DNA of 64,000 nucleotides from Undaria pinnatifida (taxonomy: Eukaryota; Sar; Phaeophyceae; Laminariales; Alariaceae): positions 4,143,171 through 4,207,170 of the forward strand of contig JABAKD010000003.1 of assembly GCA_012845835.1 (NCBI GenBank). Reading direction: 5' to 3'. Below are positions 1 through 10,846 of the stretch, one piece after another. Position 1 is the stretch's first letter. Each line of letters opens with the position of its first letter. The translations under genes and the position numbers were made by a program. A model generated the notes under the pieces. It was not told the DNA's origin and searched no databases. It saw only the letters and a program-made list of their open reading frames with translations.

Positions 1-2
1 GA

Positions 3-335
3 GAAATATACAAAGAGGAACGGGATGCGTTAGAGGGGGAGATGGGTAAAGTAGACGTATGTGACATGGAAGGGCTTGGTAGACTAGAGAGTAGTGAGGA
101 AATGATCGCTATCCTAGGAGATAGATGGTGGCCGCAGACGGCGACACAGGACGGGGATAGGATAAGCAAGCAATTCCTATGTAGTATATGGAAGAAGCGT
201 AATGAGCGCCCAAACGTTGGAGGTGTCTCTATTAGGATTAGGAACGGTGCTTCGTCTCGAAAGGGATGCGTGGCCAATGGTCAAATGACTAAGGTACGCA
301 ACAAATTAGTACCCCCCCCACCACCACCACCGTAG
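3..335 (+). mobile_element. 3' end of a repeat-borne ORF (LINE-like, inferred), open at window start
   Basis: The frame is open from base 3 to a stop at 333-335, about 110 residues. It begins EIYKEERDALEGEM and contains the segments ILGDRWWPQTATQDGD, KQFLCSIWKKRNERPNVGG and SRKGCVANGQMTK, before a run of prolines encoded by a C-rich tail. The last ~120 bp recur at 34577-34705 and 34727-34810, each time ending in the same 'caaatgagta' followed by a long C run. That makes the sequence repetitive and its 3' end anchored, as expected for 5'-truncated LINE copies. I recognise the general look of a retroelement ORF C-terminus, but no catalytic motif of a reverse transcriptase or endonuclease lies inside the window, so the class is inferred. 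The protein starts upstream of the window. Confidence 0.5.
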
Positions 336-390
336 CCGCGGTGGATGCACGATGGATGCTGAATAGAGCCAGCTGAATGACGGGTCATGG

Positions 391-670
391 CCAACGATGT
401 CCGTTGACGGCACTCTTGACTTTTGTGACGGACAATTGTCACGGACTGCTTCTTGCCAGAACCAGTATATTACGTCTAACGAGGCCTTGACGGGACAAAA
501 CTACTGTAGACCGTCAAACCTATACCTAATCATAATCCTAACCCTCCCTTTTGGGCAAATATGTCGGTTGACGGCATAGACGGCACTTTTGACCACTTCA
601 TACTAAGCCAGTATAGTACATCTTTAGAAGCCATAACGGAACAAAACTAGACCGCTAACCGACATATTTG
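391..670. mobile_element. Degenerate CAAAGATGTCGG-type MITE
   Basis: The left end reads CAACGATGTCCGTTGACGG and the right end is an imperfect inverted copy (CTAACCGACATATTTG). An internal copy of the end, ATGTCGGTTGACGG, sits near 560. The interior shares the 'gacgggacaaaactac' and 'attacgtctaacgaggccttgac' blocks with the better-preserved element at 31635-31891. No convincing target-site duplication remains, so this is an older copy. Confidence 0.4.
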
Positions 671-739
671 CAGTACGTGGAGTGGGGTACCCGGTTAAAA
701 AAATAAGAGAATTCAGCCTAAAAAAAAAAAAGACTTCAC

Positions 740-1035
740 GCCTTTTCAGCTGGAAACCTATGTTGGGGACAAACTTACTTGGAATTAATAGTATTAGGAG
801 GGGTTTTAGGGCTCTAAATAAAGCCTCAACTGAAAAGCCGTTTACAGGGATATATAACTTGAAATTAGTATAGGGAGGGGTTTGGGGGCTCTACGTAAAA
901 GGTTTAACGCATGCAGCATTGGATTAGTGCCAGGAGGGGTTTTAGGGCTCAAAGTAAAGCATTAACAACTGGAAACCCGTTTAGGGGGATACATAACTTG
1001 AAATTAGAATAGGTAGGGGTTTGGGGGCTCTGCGT
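740..1035 (+). repeat. Degenerate tandem copies related to the TTAA mini-MITE
   Basis: Three or four copies of the block 'ctggaaacc..tt..gggg..a..ttacttgaa.ttagtatagg.aggggtttgggggctct' follow one another. This block is the interior of the 82-bp TTAA-flanked element seen cleanly at 40492-40573. The terminal TTAACCCCTTT sequences are eroded here. No gene is visible in this stretch. Confidence 0.5.
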
Positions 1036-1094
1036 ACAAAGCTTTACACATTCACAAGTACACCCACGTTAACGGGAACAAAATGCAACTACCT

Positions 1095-1285
1095 ACAGTT
1101 GGATCAGCTATTCAGGAGTAAAACGGTCAAGAGCATTCGAGTGCGAACCGGTAAACGGAACTGCAAACGGAACTCCGTCGGGAAAAAAACGTTAAGAAAT
1201 ACAGTTGGCTCAGCTACACAGGAGCAAAACGGTTACGAGCACCCAAGTGCGAACCGGTAAACGGAACTGCAAACGGAACTCCCGA
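1095..1285. repeat. Tandem duplication, 106-bp period
   Basis: Two head-to-tail copies start at 1095 and 1201. Both contain 'acagttgg.tcagct', 'gtgcgaaccggtaaacgg' and 'aactgcaaacggaactcc' at the same spacing. No coding signal was seen. Confidence 0.65.
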
Positions 1286-1454
1286 GTTCCATTTATAAAC
1301 AGAAGTTTTTCAAGAACCAAGTAAAATACACATGGCCGAATATGGTCATATCGGGTAGGGTCGAGGTTAGGGTTGTTTACTCCTTCTAGAACATGTCCGT
1401 TTTTTTTTCTCCTCTTTTTTCGCGCGCCAAAGGGTCATATGGGGTAGGGTCTAC

Positions 1455-1555
1455 GTTGGGGTAACCCATTGCCAACTACTAAAAATATACCTGTCTACGT
1501 AACTCCGAGTGTATTTTCATGTAGGGAGTGTGGTGCGAAAACGGGGAGGGGTGGT
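1455..1555. mobile_element. Degraded copy of the second TTAA mini-MITE (E2)
   Basis: It shares 'aacccattgccaac' and 'actccgagtg..ttt.catgt.gggagtg.ggtgc.aaaa.gg' with the intact 79-bp element at 63578-63656. The flanking TTAA sites are mutated. Confidence 0.4.
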
Positions 1556-1959
1556 GCACGAAGAACGAATGAAAAAAAAAGAAACTGATACGTATTACTT
1601 GGTTTTATGTGGAAGACTGGCTCCATATTTAGAGCGTTTTGAACGGAACTCCGGAGATGCGTTTACCGCTGCCCCAGTCCAATCGTCTTGTCATGCCCTG
1701 AATGTACGTCTGAACGAAGAGCTTACCAGGTATGATACCCAATCTGAAACATGAGCGGCATGAAGATACGACCGGCAATACTGGCCTGCTCGGAGGGGGT
1801 CTTAAATCGGTTTCCCACAGTAGAAGTGTTTACGACCAGGCCCAGCTTCGACGAAATGGTTGATAGTCCACATTAATCCCAAATTACACACCAGCATTCC
1901 AAGAAATGTCTCGGACGGGTGGAGTTTCACATTTTTCCACCCGGTAGATACTAAAATGA

Positions 1960-2300
1960 AAAAATACACTTCAGCTGTGAGATCGACCAAAATTGATCTT
2001 GATCAAAACTAAGCTTTGCAAGCTGCGTGCGATACTTCCATCGCGCACGTTACGGGGTGTTTGTACCCTCGCGAAGGATACAGGTCGGTGACTCCCCTGC
2101 TAGGACCAACGGCAACAGGACTAAGACGTTCAACCTTGTTCTGCGCACGGAACATATGTACAAAACACAATAACAGGTGTTAAGATGGTCGATCATTTTT
2201 TCGAAAACACGACAAAACGCGAGGTTGCACTTTACCACATATTCGACACTACGTTTGACGGTCACTGCAGTTTTAATACACTAGGTACAAGCACAACTAC
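1960..2300. repeat. Dispersed repeat F (long form), copy 1
   Basis: It opens with the imperfect hairpin unit 'cagctgtgagatcga ... tttgcaagctgcg'. It ends with a ~110-bp block 'gatggtcgatcatttttcgaaaacac ... cgacactacgtttgacggtcactgcag', which returns at 3087-3180. The same hairpin head occurs at 2825, 19435, 20838, 27463, 41640 and 44622. Confidence 0.55.
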
Positions 2301-2449
2301 AGGAGTAACGCTAACCCTGGGTTTTCACATGTTTACACCTACTACTGCAGCACACACATTAATATATATATATATATTCGCTTGACGCAGCCCAGTAAGA
2401 GCAAGGGAAAAAATGAGGCGCGCGAAGAAGAGCGCCGATTTTTGCGCTT

Positions 2450-2790
2450 GTATATGTGTGTGTGTGTTCTTCACATTAAACCGTTCTTCTACTCGTCGAC
2501 ATCCAGCACACCCAGTGTCCGTACTGATTCTTCACCCTAGAAAGATCAGCTCTGTGGTCACAAGCCACGACACAGAGATAATGCATCGTAATGCATTCGA
2601 CAACGCAATGTCATGCCCTAGTACTGGGTACGACAGGCACAACATACATACGTCAGCAACAGAAATACATTGGAAGAGAGAAATACGAAATAAACAAAAA
2701 CAAAAACAAAAACAAAAACAAAAAACAAAAAACAAAATAAGAAAACAAATAAAAACAAAGATAAAAATAAAACAAAAAATGTATATATGT
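2450..2790 (+). repeat. Dispersed repeat C, copy 1, ending in an AAC/AAAAC-rich tail
   Basis: The head 'tgtgttcttcacattaaaccg...' and the block 'cccagtgtccgtactgattcttcaccctagaaagat' match the copies at 8655-8895 and 43785-44150. It carries the 'tgtggtcaca' core and ends in (AAACA)n at 2690-2780, like the copy at 43995-44110. An A-rich 3' tail suggests a retroposon, but no internal promoter was recognised. Confidence 0.5.
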
Positions 2791-2814
2791 ATGCCTGGAA
2801 CATACTAGTATATC

Positions 2815-3195
2815 AAGATATATTTGAGGACGTCAGCCGTGAGTTCGACGAATTTCGGGTCAATCTCATCTTTGCAAGCTGCGTTGTTGGTACTTGTAAT
2901 ATACTATGTGGGCGAGTTTTTTCATCATGGGAGGGTTGTTGTTTTGTTTTGAAAAAAAAACATAAATATATATGTTTTGTTTTCTCCACTGTAATGGTTG
3001 GTGTTGGTATGTTTACTGTATGTGCGAATTTTTTAGCTAGATCAAGCATTATGTCTTTTTTATAAATTTATTACTGTAAGTTGTTCAGATGGTCGATCAA
3101 TTATTCCAAGATACAAAAAAACGTGAGGCGGTACTTTGCCGCTTGTTCGACACTATGTTCATGCGTCACTGCAGTTTGCGATACAAACACCACTT
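2815..3195. repeat. Dispersed repeat F (long form), copy 2
   Basis: The head 'gacgtcagccgtgagttcgacgaattt...ctcatctttgcaagctgcg' is followed by 'ttgttggtacttgtaatatactatgtgggcg', which is also found at 41690-41722. The terminal block 3087-3180 matches 2182-2275. Together with copy 1 it forms a direct duplication with about 0.9 kb between heads. Confidence 0.55.
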
Positions 3196-4047
3196 CAGCA
3201 ACCCCAACACTACAGCAACCCCAACTGGAACCCCACCCCCAAGCAACCAAAGTTGAGGGCCACTGCTGTACTCTTCGCAGTACATATCAATGGGTGGGTG
3301 TTATAAGAGACAATTCTATGGGTGGCGCGTCCTTCCATTGCAAGGCACCCACGACGGCCGAAGTACAGCAGCATCCACGACGGCAGCACTACACAAGCCA
3401 CCGCACCCAAGTACCGTTCACCCCATACCATTTGGGCTAGGGTTAGGGTTAGCGTCGCCGCCCCTTAGACCACAACACAGCGTATTTTAGCCTAGTCCAT
3501 AGTAAAGCACTATCCTGACCCGGAGCCATATTTTTTTCCTGCAATCAGGCTGGTCTAAAATTCGTCAAGACAGCTTCTCTCTTCGTCTTGTACACAAGAG
3601 CAGAATTAACCTGAAGTGCCGAAAAAGCATTTTTTTTGGTTTTTTGTTTCCGTCCATCCTATCTAATTTCTTCGCATTTTTTCTCTCTCTTTCTCCATCC
3701 CCAGACATAACTCAGATGCAGGGCCACTACGCAGGCTCTTCTACAACCCCCCCCCCCCATCCCCCCCTTACGGTACATGCCTTTGCTTTGATCGCGAGAA
3801 GATATCAGCCCTTTCTTCCCTCGTCGACTTGCATCGAGTTGAACACACCGTAGGAAAGTCTACTATTAATAAACGCAGTACTGATCTACTGCTGACGTAG
3901 TGTTTACCTATTGTTTACCTTGGCCCAGACAAACGGTTGACAGTCCACATCAACTCCAGATCGCATCACAATTTCGAGAAATTTCGTAGAGCTTGAAAGT
4001 TAATAGTCAGGTTATATTTCAACCGTTTTTTCGAAGCAAAGCCGAGT

Positions 4048-4180
<133 letters not shown>

Positions 4181-4365
4181 CTCACATGAACTCGCATAAT
4201 CAAGTCCGTGGTCACAGGACAGGCTGTAGTCACTCTGTAGCTGAGGAATACCCCAGGGAAGAACACAAACCAAAGGTGGTACTCGCATATATCACAGGCG
4301 AAGCAATTCATGCTTCCACCAGAAACATATGAAAGCGAAATCGGGAGTCAGCCTACGATGTGCCA
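4181..4365 (+). repeat. Dispersed repeat J, copy 1
   Basis: The body runs 'ctcacat.aactcgcataatcaagtccgtggtcacaggacaggct..agtcactctg.agctgaggaatacc' through 'gcaattcatgc.tccaccagaaacata'. It matches 22391-22560 over its whole length and 42253-42320 in part. The function of the repeat is unknown. Confidence 0.6.
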
Positions 4366-4499
4366 GGTCCATACCTCGTACTGGTGCATACTTTTCACTA
4401 CTCGCACCTGGAAAAAACGACCATACCGCTTGCCACCCAAGACTACCACGTATATATTGCACGTAGTACCTATCACTATGCATACGCACGACAGATGCA

Positions 4500-4665
4500 A
4501 GGCAATTGGCAAAAAGAAACAAAGAAAATAAAATGAGCTAAAGAAACGGAAAGAAAAGACAAGAAAGCGAAAAAACGAAAAAGGAAAGAAAAAAAAAGAA
4601 AAGACAAGAAAAGCAAGAAAAGACAAGACGTGAAGAGCAAGCAGGAAACGGAAAAGAGAAAAAAA
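4500..4665. repeat. Purine-rich low-complexity tract (AAGAAAAGAC)n
   Basis: Degenerate repeats of 'aaagaaaagacaag' cover the stretch. The arginine/phenylalanine-rich translations across it are not credible proteins. Confidence 0.7.
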
Positions 4666-4867
4666 TGTCACACTAGCAGACCCTAGGAACTGACTGAAGA
4701 CGGCATTGGGCTCATAGAGGGTATCAAGTGCATCATCAATGGCACTGGGGAGAGAACGCACCATGGCGAAGAAGTCACGGCGGTCTTACGCTATCTTGTG
4801 ACGGCCATTAAAAGGCCCACAAATTTCAAGACGATGATGGCCAGACCCAGACTTCAGTCTCTTGGGC

Positions 4868-5064
4868 ATCACCCCCCCCTCCCCCCCTCCCCCCTCCCCC
4901 CTCTCCCCCTCCTCAACCCCCCCCCCCCCCCCCCCCCTCCCCCCTCCCCCCCTCCCCCCGTCGCCCCTCCCCCCCTTCCCCCTCCCCCCCTCCCCCCTCC
5001 CCCCCTCCCCCCTCCCCCCTCCCCCCCTCCCCCCTCCCCCCTCCCCCCCTTCCCCCTCCCCCCG
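4868..5064 (+). repeat. C-rich polypyrimidine tract (CCCCCTCC)n
   Basis: About 195 bp consist almost only of C with single T's. The minus strand is a G-run array with strong quadruplex potential, and the plus strand could form i-motif or triplex structures. Proline-rich and glycine-rich open frames on the two strands are by-products. Confidence 0.9.
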
Positions 5065-5674
5065 GCCGCTTAGAGATGCCGACGGTGGATGGCGCTGCCG
5101 CAGCCTTTGCACGTCGCTCTGCAGCTTTGCGTCTCTCCGTTTCATGCCAATTTCGCATGAACAACTCGGCTCCCTCCTCTACTCGTCGAAACCATCTGCC
5201 GGCCTTCTGAGCAGACTTTCGCCACCTTTCGAATTTCATTCCAAAGACCGACATATCCTCCTTCAGATGAGCCATCCAGTCCTTTTCTTGCCCAATGAGT
5301 AGCCCTTACCCCCAACAAGCTCCCCAAACATCACCCTCTGTGGCAGACGCTCCTCCCCCATACGTGCTACGAATCCGCAAACAATATCCTCCGTGTGCGC
5401 ACTATCGCCTATATGCTCTCGGAAGCTGTCTTGGCAAGCGCGTCGGCGTACGATGGGGTGTGGGCGCCGCGCTTCCGTTCCCGCCATCCGAGGCATCGGA
5501 GGAACATTATTATACGACCCTCGCTACAAACCATAGCGCCTTTACCACACCACAAAATTGTCGTCTAGGATAACGTATGGAAATCGGAGAATAATTTGCG
5601 CTTGGCGTTGAACGTGAAATAGGTGAGCCTGGGCCTTCCGCACGCAAAACATTGCGGAAAAAACTGACGATTTC

Positions 5675-6110
5675 CGACAGCATCGGCGACATGAAACCAC
5701 TCGAGCTGCTGCTGTAAGAGATGTGTTTGAACTGCTGTAACGCAGAAAGCTGTGAGGCAAGCGTGAGGCATGGCGATCGTCGGATTGCCTCAAGGTTTCC
5801 GAGACGCTTGATTAGATCGCGTTCGTCGCTTTTTGGTCTGTATCAGTCAAAGATGCCAGGAGACGATACTTTCAGCCCGTGACCGACGGAATTTTTCCAA
5901 TAATTTACGTTGACGGCAAACTACAAGTTTTTGGTATGGAAGATGTCGGACGGCAATGTGACCCCTTGACCGACGGCAAAAAAGTCATTTACCTTGACTG
6001 ATCGCAAACTACTGGGTTTTAGTGGGGAACGCTTGGTTTGACGCCCTTGACCGCTGGACGTTTTTCCGCGACTGACCGCCTCCTGGCATCTTTGGTATCA
6101 ATGGGCTCCG
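5675..6110. repeat. Duplicated segment Q, copy 1, interrupted by a MITE
   Basis: 5675-5846 matches 6719-6893 ('gagctgctg', 'gcaagcgt.aggcatg.cgat', 'agacgcttgatta', 'cgtcg.ttttgg.tctgta'). In this copy the homology breaks exactly where the 247-bp MITE at 5848 begins. In the second copy the sequence runs on uninterrupted. Confidence 0.65.
5848..6094. mobile_element. Non-autonomous DNA transposon (MITE, 8-bp TSD, hAT-like), 247 bp
   Basis: The ends are CAAAGATGCCAGGAG and its inverted copy CTCCTGGCATCTTTG. They are flanked by GTATCAGT (5840-5847) and GTATCAAT (6095-6102), an 8-bp target duplication with one mismatch. The paralogous empty site at about 6890 reads GTATGACT. The interior is made of inverted 'accgacggcaaa' and 'ttgactgatcgcaaactactgg' blocks and has no ORF. 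Eight-bp duplications are typical of the hAT superfamily. Confidence 0.75.
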
Positions 6111-6589
6111 AAAGGGTTCTAATGGTTTGTTTTAAATACAAAACAAAGCAGGAATTTTTCGGGGCAAAATTCCTGTGATATGGCACGTGATGTACTATGG
6201 ATGATGGTTGACAGTCGAGGCAACAGGCTGGTAATGATATCGCAGGATACGGTAAAGTGGGCGATGCGTGATGGTATGATATGACGCTGCAGGCTGTAAT
6301 TGCATACGACGACCGTAACGGTCATAAGTCAACTGGTAATTACAGACCTGAAACAATACCAGGTACGGAGTATCTAGACTACTACACTACACGTAGTGAC
6401 GGCGGTTGACAAGGCAGGCACTAGACTACAGCAGCAGTCGTAGGCATTCTCAGCGTCGCAGTGTCTGGGACGCAGACGAGTGGCATGCCTGGTACCGAAC
6501 ACTGTAACGCATCAAAGAGCCATGTGAAAACAGTATAATATTTTGAAGCGTATCATGGTACCCGCGTACCTGCTAGTCCACCGGACAAG

Positions 6590-6900
6590 ATAAAAATGTC
6601 CACCATAAGATCATACCAGGGTACCAGCAAAGATGCAAAAAAATGAGTGGGTGATACCCGTTAACCTCTTGAGGACTTATGACGCAAAACATGACAAAAC
6701 ATGACGAAAATAACTGCCCATTACGGCGTCGGCCACATGAAGCAATCTGAGCTGCTGGCGTAGGAGATGCGTTGGAACCGCAACGCAGGAAGCTGTGCGG
6801 CAAGCGTCAGGCATGACGATACTCCGGATTCCCTCAAGCTTTTCCTAGACGCTTGATTATGTCGCGCTCGTCGATTTTGGGTCTGTATGACTGGGTCCCT
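6590..6900. repeat. Duplicated segment Q, copy 2 (empty MITE site)
   Basis: This is the partner of 5675-5846. The sequence continues 'tctgtatgactgggtccc' where copy 1 holds the MITE. A fragment of the same family end ('gtgttcgattgagggtctgtata') is present at 29268-29290. Confidence 0.6.
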
Positions 6901-7019
6901 ACAGCAGGAGGAAAATATTATGACAGGGCGACACGCTGACACGTGTTGAGACTGTATTGGATTATAATTCTGCAAGGTTTAACCTCGCTATGCAGCAGAG
7001 TGGTAGCATACCGATGTTA

Positions 7020-7560
7020 CCCCGCCGGGAAAAGGCCTCAGTACGTAGCATACCACCGGAAAGCAGCTCAATATACCGCCCAACGGTATTACACCTCGGA
7101 ACAAGACTCCCTATAAAGAAGAGCGTTTAATACACGGAGATTATAGCACTAAAAAACGCCTCAGTACGGAGACCGGCCGTATCATACTGTCGGAAAAACG
7201 CCTCATTATAAAGCCCAGCGGCACTATACCGCCGAGAACCAGCTCAACACACAGCACAATGGCGCTACACAGCAAGAAACGTCTCATGGTACAGCCCAAC
7301 GGTACCGCACTTCCAGAACACGCCTCAATACACAGCTCAAGGGCAGCACACGACCAGAAACGCCTCATGTCACAAAGAGGGAAGTACCGACATTATACAA
7401 CCGAACAACGCCTGAGTATGCAGCACATCGATGTCACATCGCCATAAAACGCTTCACTACACAACACAATAGTCTACACCACCAAAAGCGCCTCAATGCA
7501 CAGCATGCCGGTAATATCTCTCCAAAAAACGCCTCAGTATACAACACAATGGAAATATAC
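7020..7560. repeat. Degenerate ~41-bp minisatellite
   Basis: The motif 'aacgcctcagtacacagcacaa' recurs at about 7157, 7200, 7280, 7321, 7362, 7409, 7449, 7489 and 7530, mostly 40-43 bp apart, with looser copies upstream. Alternating 'agcccaacggta' blocks lie between. No gene is evident. Confidence 0.75.
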
Positions 7561-7714
7561 AGGACTGCGCGCGCTGTGTGGCGGGTTGGGGGGGCAAGGG
7601 GATGCGAGATCCACCGAGGCGGTACTAGATCGGAAACTTCACAAAAAAAAAGCTCCAGGTATAATTCCGGCGGCAGCTCTAGTAAACATAGCGGCCTCCC
7701 GTTTGAAACTTCGA

Positions 7715-8135
7715 GGACCAACGCCCGAATGGGTAGGGTGGACCGTAAGTCCGGCGGTAGGCCATCTCCCATGGCCAGGGGTTTTGTTAGTGGGTGAGCT
7801 TGCGCAAGTCCCACACTACCCGGAAAGATGACATTCCGGATGGCTATCTCCACCGAACCTGACCCTCAGGGGACAGGCTGGGTCGACATACACACGCATC
7901 CGTATACAACGGCAGCTTGCGCTGCCGGGGTTGTAACGAAGACCACTGATAGGGACAGCTTACGTTATACCTACAATGGGACTCGAAGGGTGCGCCAGCT
8001 AGCGTTGAGCTACGAAAGCAACTGAATTAAATCGACACACGACGCGTATGAAAATACGTGGAAGTGTGGTGAGCTAAAGCTTTTTTTTTCCCCATCCGCC
8101 GGAGGATGAAAAAGAAAAAAAAAAAAAAAAAAACA
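7715..8135 (+). mobile_element. Poly-A-tailed retroposon B, near full length
   Basis: It runs from 'accaacgcccgaatgggtag' to an A-rich tail of about 20 A. The terminal block 'cgacacacgacgcgtatgaaaatacg' plus the hairpin CATCCGCCGGAGGATG is shared by all copies (40862-40970, 41228-41450, and the minus-strand copy 52037-52460). The copies share the 3' end and differ in 5' extent, which is the hallmark of reverse-transcribed, 5'-truncated insertion. No reverse transcriptase is encoded. Confidence 0.65.
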
Positions 8136-8459
8136 GAGTGAAAAATTGACGATTACAGCATCAGCCACTGCTAGCTGGCGATGGTAAACTTGGTTTCCGA
8201 ACGACGACGCCAACAATGCCAAGACTCGTACGGGACGGGCGCAGCATGATCCTGCTCGTACTGATGCACGCTCAAGCTACTGGTGGCCGCTCGGAAACAT
8301 CGCAATCGTCGTATTCTTGGTGGCTACAAACGGGCCCCAAAAGGGCAGGTGTATCTTCGGTCACGCACACGGATCTCGCAGCCAACGCTCTCCCACGTGC
8401 CACGCAGACAGACCTGGCAGTGGAGTCAGCAGCGACCGGTGCGACACAATGCCCCTCAC

Positions 8460-8555
8460 CATCACCGTCAACGTTAACGATATCGTTGCTGTTACCGTTT
8501 CGGTTACCGTTCCCGTTACCGTTCCCGTTACCGACCCCGTTATTGATCCCAATAC
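8460..8555 (+). repeat. (GTTACC/GTTCCC)n hexanucleotide tract
   Basis: Alternating hexamers 'gttacc' and 'gttccc' run through the segment. The same motif in the opposite sense forms the larger array at 12190-12560. Confidence 0.8.
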
Positions 8556-8654
8556 CCCTCGTGCTAGGATAGGGGAAGCGATTCCTAGCCAACGTACTTC
8601 TCTGCCCGACTGGGCTCCTCTCAACCGAAAAAGTCTCCAATGCCGTCGGATTAC

Positions 8655-8895
8655 CCTGTGTGTTGTCTTCACACTAATTAACCGATCTTTCTGTATACCC
8701 AACGACATCAGTACAACCAGCGTCCTTGCTGATTCTTTATCCTAGAGAGATACAAATTATGCGGTCACAGACTGTGAAGACGGACACCATAAGCAACCGT
8801 GATTTTTCATCAAGGTAAAGCAATCGAAACGCTATAGCGTGCCGGGTAGGAAAACACAACAAAACAAGCCAGACCACAAACACAACAAAGATAAC
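8655..8895 (+). repeat. Dispersed repeat C, copy 2
   Basis: It matches 43785-43990 through 'acccaacgacatcagtaca', 'gctgattctttatcctagag', 'catcaaggtaaagcaa' and 'aacaagccagacca'. The function is unknown. Confidence 0.6.
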
Positions 8896-9060
8896 TGTGT
8901 ACGTAGCATTAGCAGTATTGCTTTACTCTACTAGTCGTTTTTCGCCTAGGAGGCTATGGGATTGTGCATCTTACCTCCATCTATTCTCAAGTCAGTGTTG
9001 GGTACAGTGGGTGCCCCGATTTAAGAGCGCCCCGTGACAAGTCGAAACAAGCGCTTTTCA

Positions 9061-9142
9061 CCCCTTTAGGGCCCCCGAACCCCTCCCTATACTAAATTCA
9101 AGTAATTTTGTACCCAAAAACGGGTTTCCAGTTCTGAAGGGG
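9061..9142. mobile_element. TTAA mini-MITE E, 82 bp (reverse orientation)
   Basis: The ends are CCCCTTTAG and CTGAAGGGG. It is flanked on the right by TTAA (9143-9146) and on the left by TTCA, a mutated TTAA. The interior matches the intact copies at 27962, 40492 and 63492. Confidence 0.75.
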
Positions 9143-9301
9143 TTAACTACACATTGCTCTTATCTGTAGCGGTAAATATATAACTTTTAGTATAGGCGGG
9201 ACACGCCGATTTGACCGCGCCTATGTCCCGAACGCTATTTATCCTGGGCGCTCTTAAATCGGGGTAACCACTGTCCTGCAGGTAAGATATAGCGCTCCTA
9301 A

Positions 9302-9523
9302 AGTGGGGAGCTTCAGAAATATTAGGTGCATAGCTACCGTAGCATGCGTCGATACCGTTACCGCTCCCGATACAGAGTGGGGAGTTTCAGAAATATTAGG
9401 TGCATAGCTACCGTAGCATGCGTCGATACCGTTACCGCTCCCGATACAGAGTGGGGAGCTTCAGAAATATTAGGTGCATAGCTACCGTAGCATGCGTCGA
9501 TACCGTTACCGCTCCCGATACAG
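9302..9523 (+). repeat. Tandem triplication, exact 74-bp unit
   Basis: Units start at 9302, 9376 and 9450. They are almost identical; the only difference I see is one base in 'agcttcag/agtttcag'. Each contains 'taccgtagcatgcgtcgata' and 'ccgttaccgctcccgatac'. Such identity implies recent expansion. Confidence 0.9.
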
Positions 9524-9689
9524 ATCCCGATACCGTTTACGGTGCCATTTCCGTTCCCGGTACCGTTCCCCTTGTCCTTCTCTTTTCTTGTTAGCCTAAA
9601 ATCTAAAATCATGAGCGGAAGCTTGCGCGCCACCCCAGTCAAAGCGGGGCGGACACCCTTGCACACGTCCGACAGGTCATCGATGCCCA

Positions 9690-9910
9690 CTTGATGATCT
9701 AGATCTTTCACGGAATATCTGTACGGTCTAGCTCATGTCGCCCGGTGCAAGCCGTAAGATCTGCATGATCAGGCACATGTTTCCGGAGTTGGATCCCGTA
9801 CTCCACAGTAACAGATCCTGCACAACATATCATAACGGCAGCTACAGGATCTACCGGTAGATGATATAGATCGTGATCTGTCTGAGGTGTGCAGCCTTTT
9901 GACCACGCAC
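9690..9910. repeat. Dispersed GATCT-rich repeat I, copy 1
   Basis: It is collinear with 31990-32225 and 48110-48370: 'gatgatctagat', '.tagctcatgt', 'catgtttcc', 'gcacaacat..ataacggcag', 'aggatctac', 'gatcgtgatctgtc.gag'. A fragment lies at 49740-49825. It is densely packed with GATC and CTAG palindromes. Confidence 0.6.
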
Positions 9911-10846
9911 TAGACTTTAGCGGTGAGATAATAACGCGCGAAAAAGCCACTTCCGCGATTAAAACACATCAAGGCCCTCCAAAAAGTCGGGCATCTGCGT
10001 AGACTTCACAGTGTGACAGTGGTGATGCTAGTGAATGAATAGATATGTTAAAAACGGTGACAGGATGAAGAATCGAAAGCACAAACGGAGAGACGGGCAC
10101 CTTTACAAATCCAACGGACATCTGTATTGCAAGTGTAACTGATATACATCCAACTCCGACGTTGGAGACAAAGCGACCCAACCGGCCGGCTCCGTCATCA
10201 GAAAGAGGGGGTGCGCAATGTCGTCCCCTCCGCGTGTAGATATCCTCCTTACTCCCTTCCGAAAATGCCACTACTACTGAAACTCACGACAATCGCATGT
10301 TCGTTTCGGGGAAAAGAGAAAACAAAAAAGAGATTGCCAGATGCACGCTATTTATACCATACCAGCAACTGCACTGAATACAATAAAAAATATCAACACG
10401 GTGTACCTACCGAACATAGTTGAGGACAGACACAATAGCCGAAAGACAAAAAAAGGTATAAACACACCGAAAATAACATAGTGTAGCATACACCCCGCCG
10501 CATGATGTGATACAAGAATTAGAGCCTCAAGAGGCCTTAAAATAAGATTTTTTCAAGTGACGTCGCGAACCGTAAGGGAAACACAGCTTCAACATACACA
10601 CCCAAAATCGGAAAACGCACGCAGCTGTAGACAAGCTGACCCTCCCCCAAACCCGTCCCGTCCTTGTAGGGGTGCCAGGGTCTATGATCGTATGGACTAC
10701 TACATACATGACAAGACACGAACATTACAACCCCCCCCCACTTCCCGCAAAAAACAGAGCAAACATCCCCTCCCTCCCTAGGAATACATAAACATTATTT
10801 CAGCCCCGAAATAGCCAAGAACAAGAACTCTGAGTCTCCGCATCAC

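Noticed and set aside
3426..3454. Interstitial telomere (TTAGGG) repeats
   Set aside because: Only about two units are present ('agggttagggttag'), which is not more than chance; similar dimers occur at 30668 and 45435.
4786..5275. Proline-rich and glycine/arginine-rich ORFs on both strands
   Set aside because: They follow from the C-rich tract at 4868-5064; flanking sequence shows no coding pattern.
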